Source of the DNA: Streptomyces luomodiensis
GTDB lineage: Bacteria > Actinomycetota > Actinomycetes > Streptomycetales > Streptomycetaceae
NCBI RefSeq assembly: GCF_031679605.1
Contig: NZ_CP117522.1
Coordinates: forward strand, 9,734,001 to 9,798,000
Reading direction: 5' to 3'
DNA length: 64,000 nucleotides
Below are positions 29,707 through 64,000 of this stretch, piece by piece (positions within the stretch are counted from its first letter, which is position 1; the number at the start of each line of letters is the position of its first letter). Under the pieces are notes generated by a model. The model was not told where the DNA came from and did not search any database. It worked only from the letters and a program-made list of their open reading frames with translations. The position numbers and the translations under genes are program-made.

Positions 29707-29908
29707 GGTTTTCGATCATGCACCGTCCTCAGCGATCACTTCTCCCGGCGCGCTGTGTTTGGCTGTCGCCCATGAGGCGCCGCCCCGGAGCCCGAACCGC
29801 CCCGGGGCCGCACGAACACTGCGGCGGCGACGGCCCGGAGTACGGCTCTCCCGGCTCCGCTCGGCCGCCATCGGCCCGCGCAGGTACGGACTTTCAGGGA
29901 GTACAGGC

Positions 29909-64000
<34,092 letters not shown>

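Larger units (their letters stand above)
28773..29908. other. 1.1-kb intergenic control region between SARP operon and giant PKS
   Basis: No convincing gene. Open frames exist on both strands because of high GC, but none has a ribosome site or a recognisable protein pattern. The ends are relatively AT-rich (28790-28890 and 29390-29520), as expected for promoters. The middle (28950-29350) is very GC-rich and may be a decayed coding fragment; nothing identifiable remains. The candidate SARP operator, PAS-LuxR-like site and SARP promoter are listed separately. Confidence 0.7.

Overview
The window looks like a stretch of a Streptomyces (or close actinomycete) chromosome. It has very high GC, strong C/G third-codon bias, GTG starts, SARP-family regulators, a rare TTA leucine codon in one regulator, and actinobacterial cis-AT modular type I polyketide synthase (PKS) genes with class-I docking helices. 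Nearly everything belongs to specialised metabolism. No tRNA, rRNA, transposase, integrase or CRISPR array is visible.

Layout. (1) 36-3537, minus strand: a class III aminotransferase and a crotonyl-CoA carboxylase/reductase (CCR), ending in a perfect 18-bp inverted-repeat terminator. (2) 3672-24797, plus strand: a compact PKS on two proteins, then a MIO-type phenylalanine ammonia-lyase homologue and a feruloyl/cinnamoyl-CoA-synthetase-like ligase. The PKS has a KSQ loading module and three extension modules, and ends in a thioester reductase. (3) 24845-28772, minus strand: a duplicated 3' gene fragment, a large SARP-ATPase regulator and a small SARP with a TTA codon. (4) 28773-29908: intergenic control region with candidate SARP and PAS-LuxR sites. 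(5) 29909 to the window end: one uninterrupted PKS reading frame of at least 11,364 codons, with a second KSQ loading module, five complete modules and the start of a sixth, running off the edge.

How the left-hand genes may work together (inference). The lyase would turn phenylalanine into cinnamate and the ligase would make cinnamoyl-CoA. The CCR could reductively carboxylate this to benzylmalonyl-CoA. Module 1 of the small PKS has an acyltransferase with a non-canonical GASH specificity motif and is the best candidate to use it. The chain would then be acetyl-primed, gain a substituted alkene (module 1), a ketone (module 2, no KR) and a hydroxyl (module 3, vestigial DH), and leave as an aldehyde. 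Transamination of that aldehyde would place the amine six ring atoms from the ketone, which predicts a 4-hydroxy-tetrahydropyridine or pyridine-type alkaloid carrying a benzyl- (or ethyl-) substituted propenyl group.

The giant PKS primes independently (KSQ, AT with IAAH motif). Its modules predict a saturated unit, an alkene, an alkene or alcohol, a saturated unit, an alkene, and a further unit. Its DNA is a mosaic of near-identical blocks, including a 998-bp stretch that is identical line by line in modules 1 and 4. The SARP pair lies between the two assembly lines and could control both. Whether they make one hybrid product or two is not decidable from this window.
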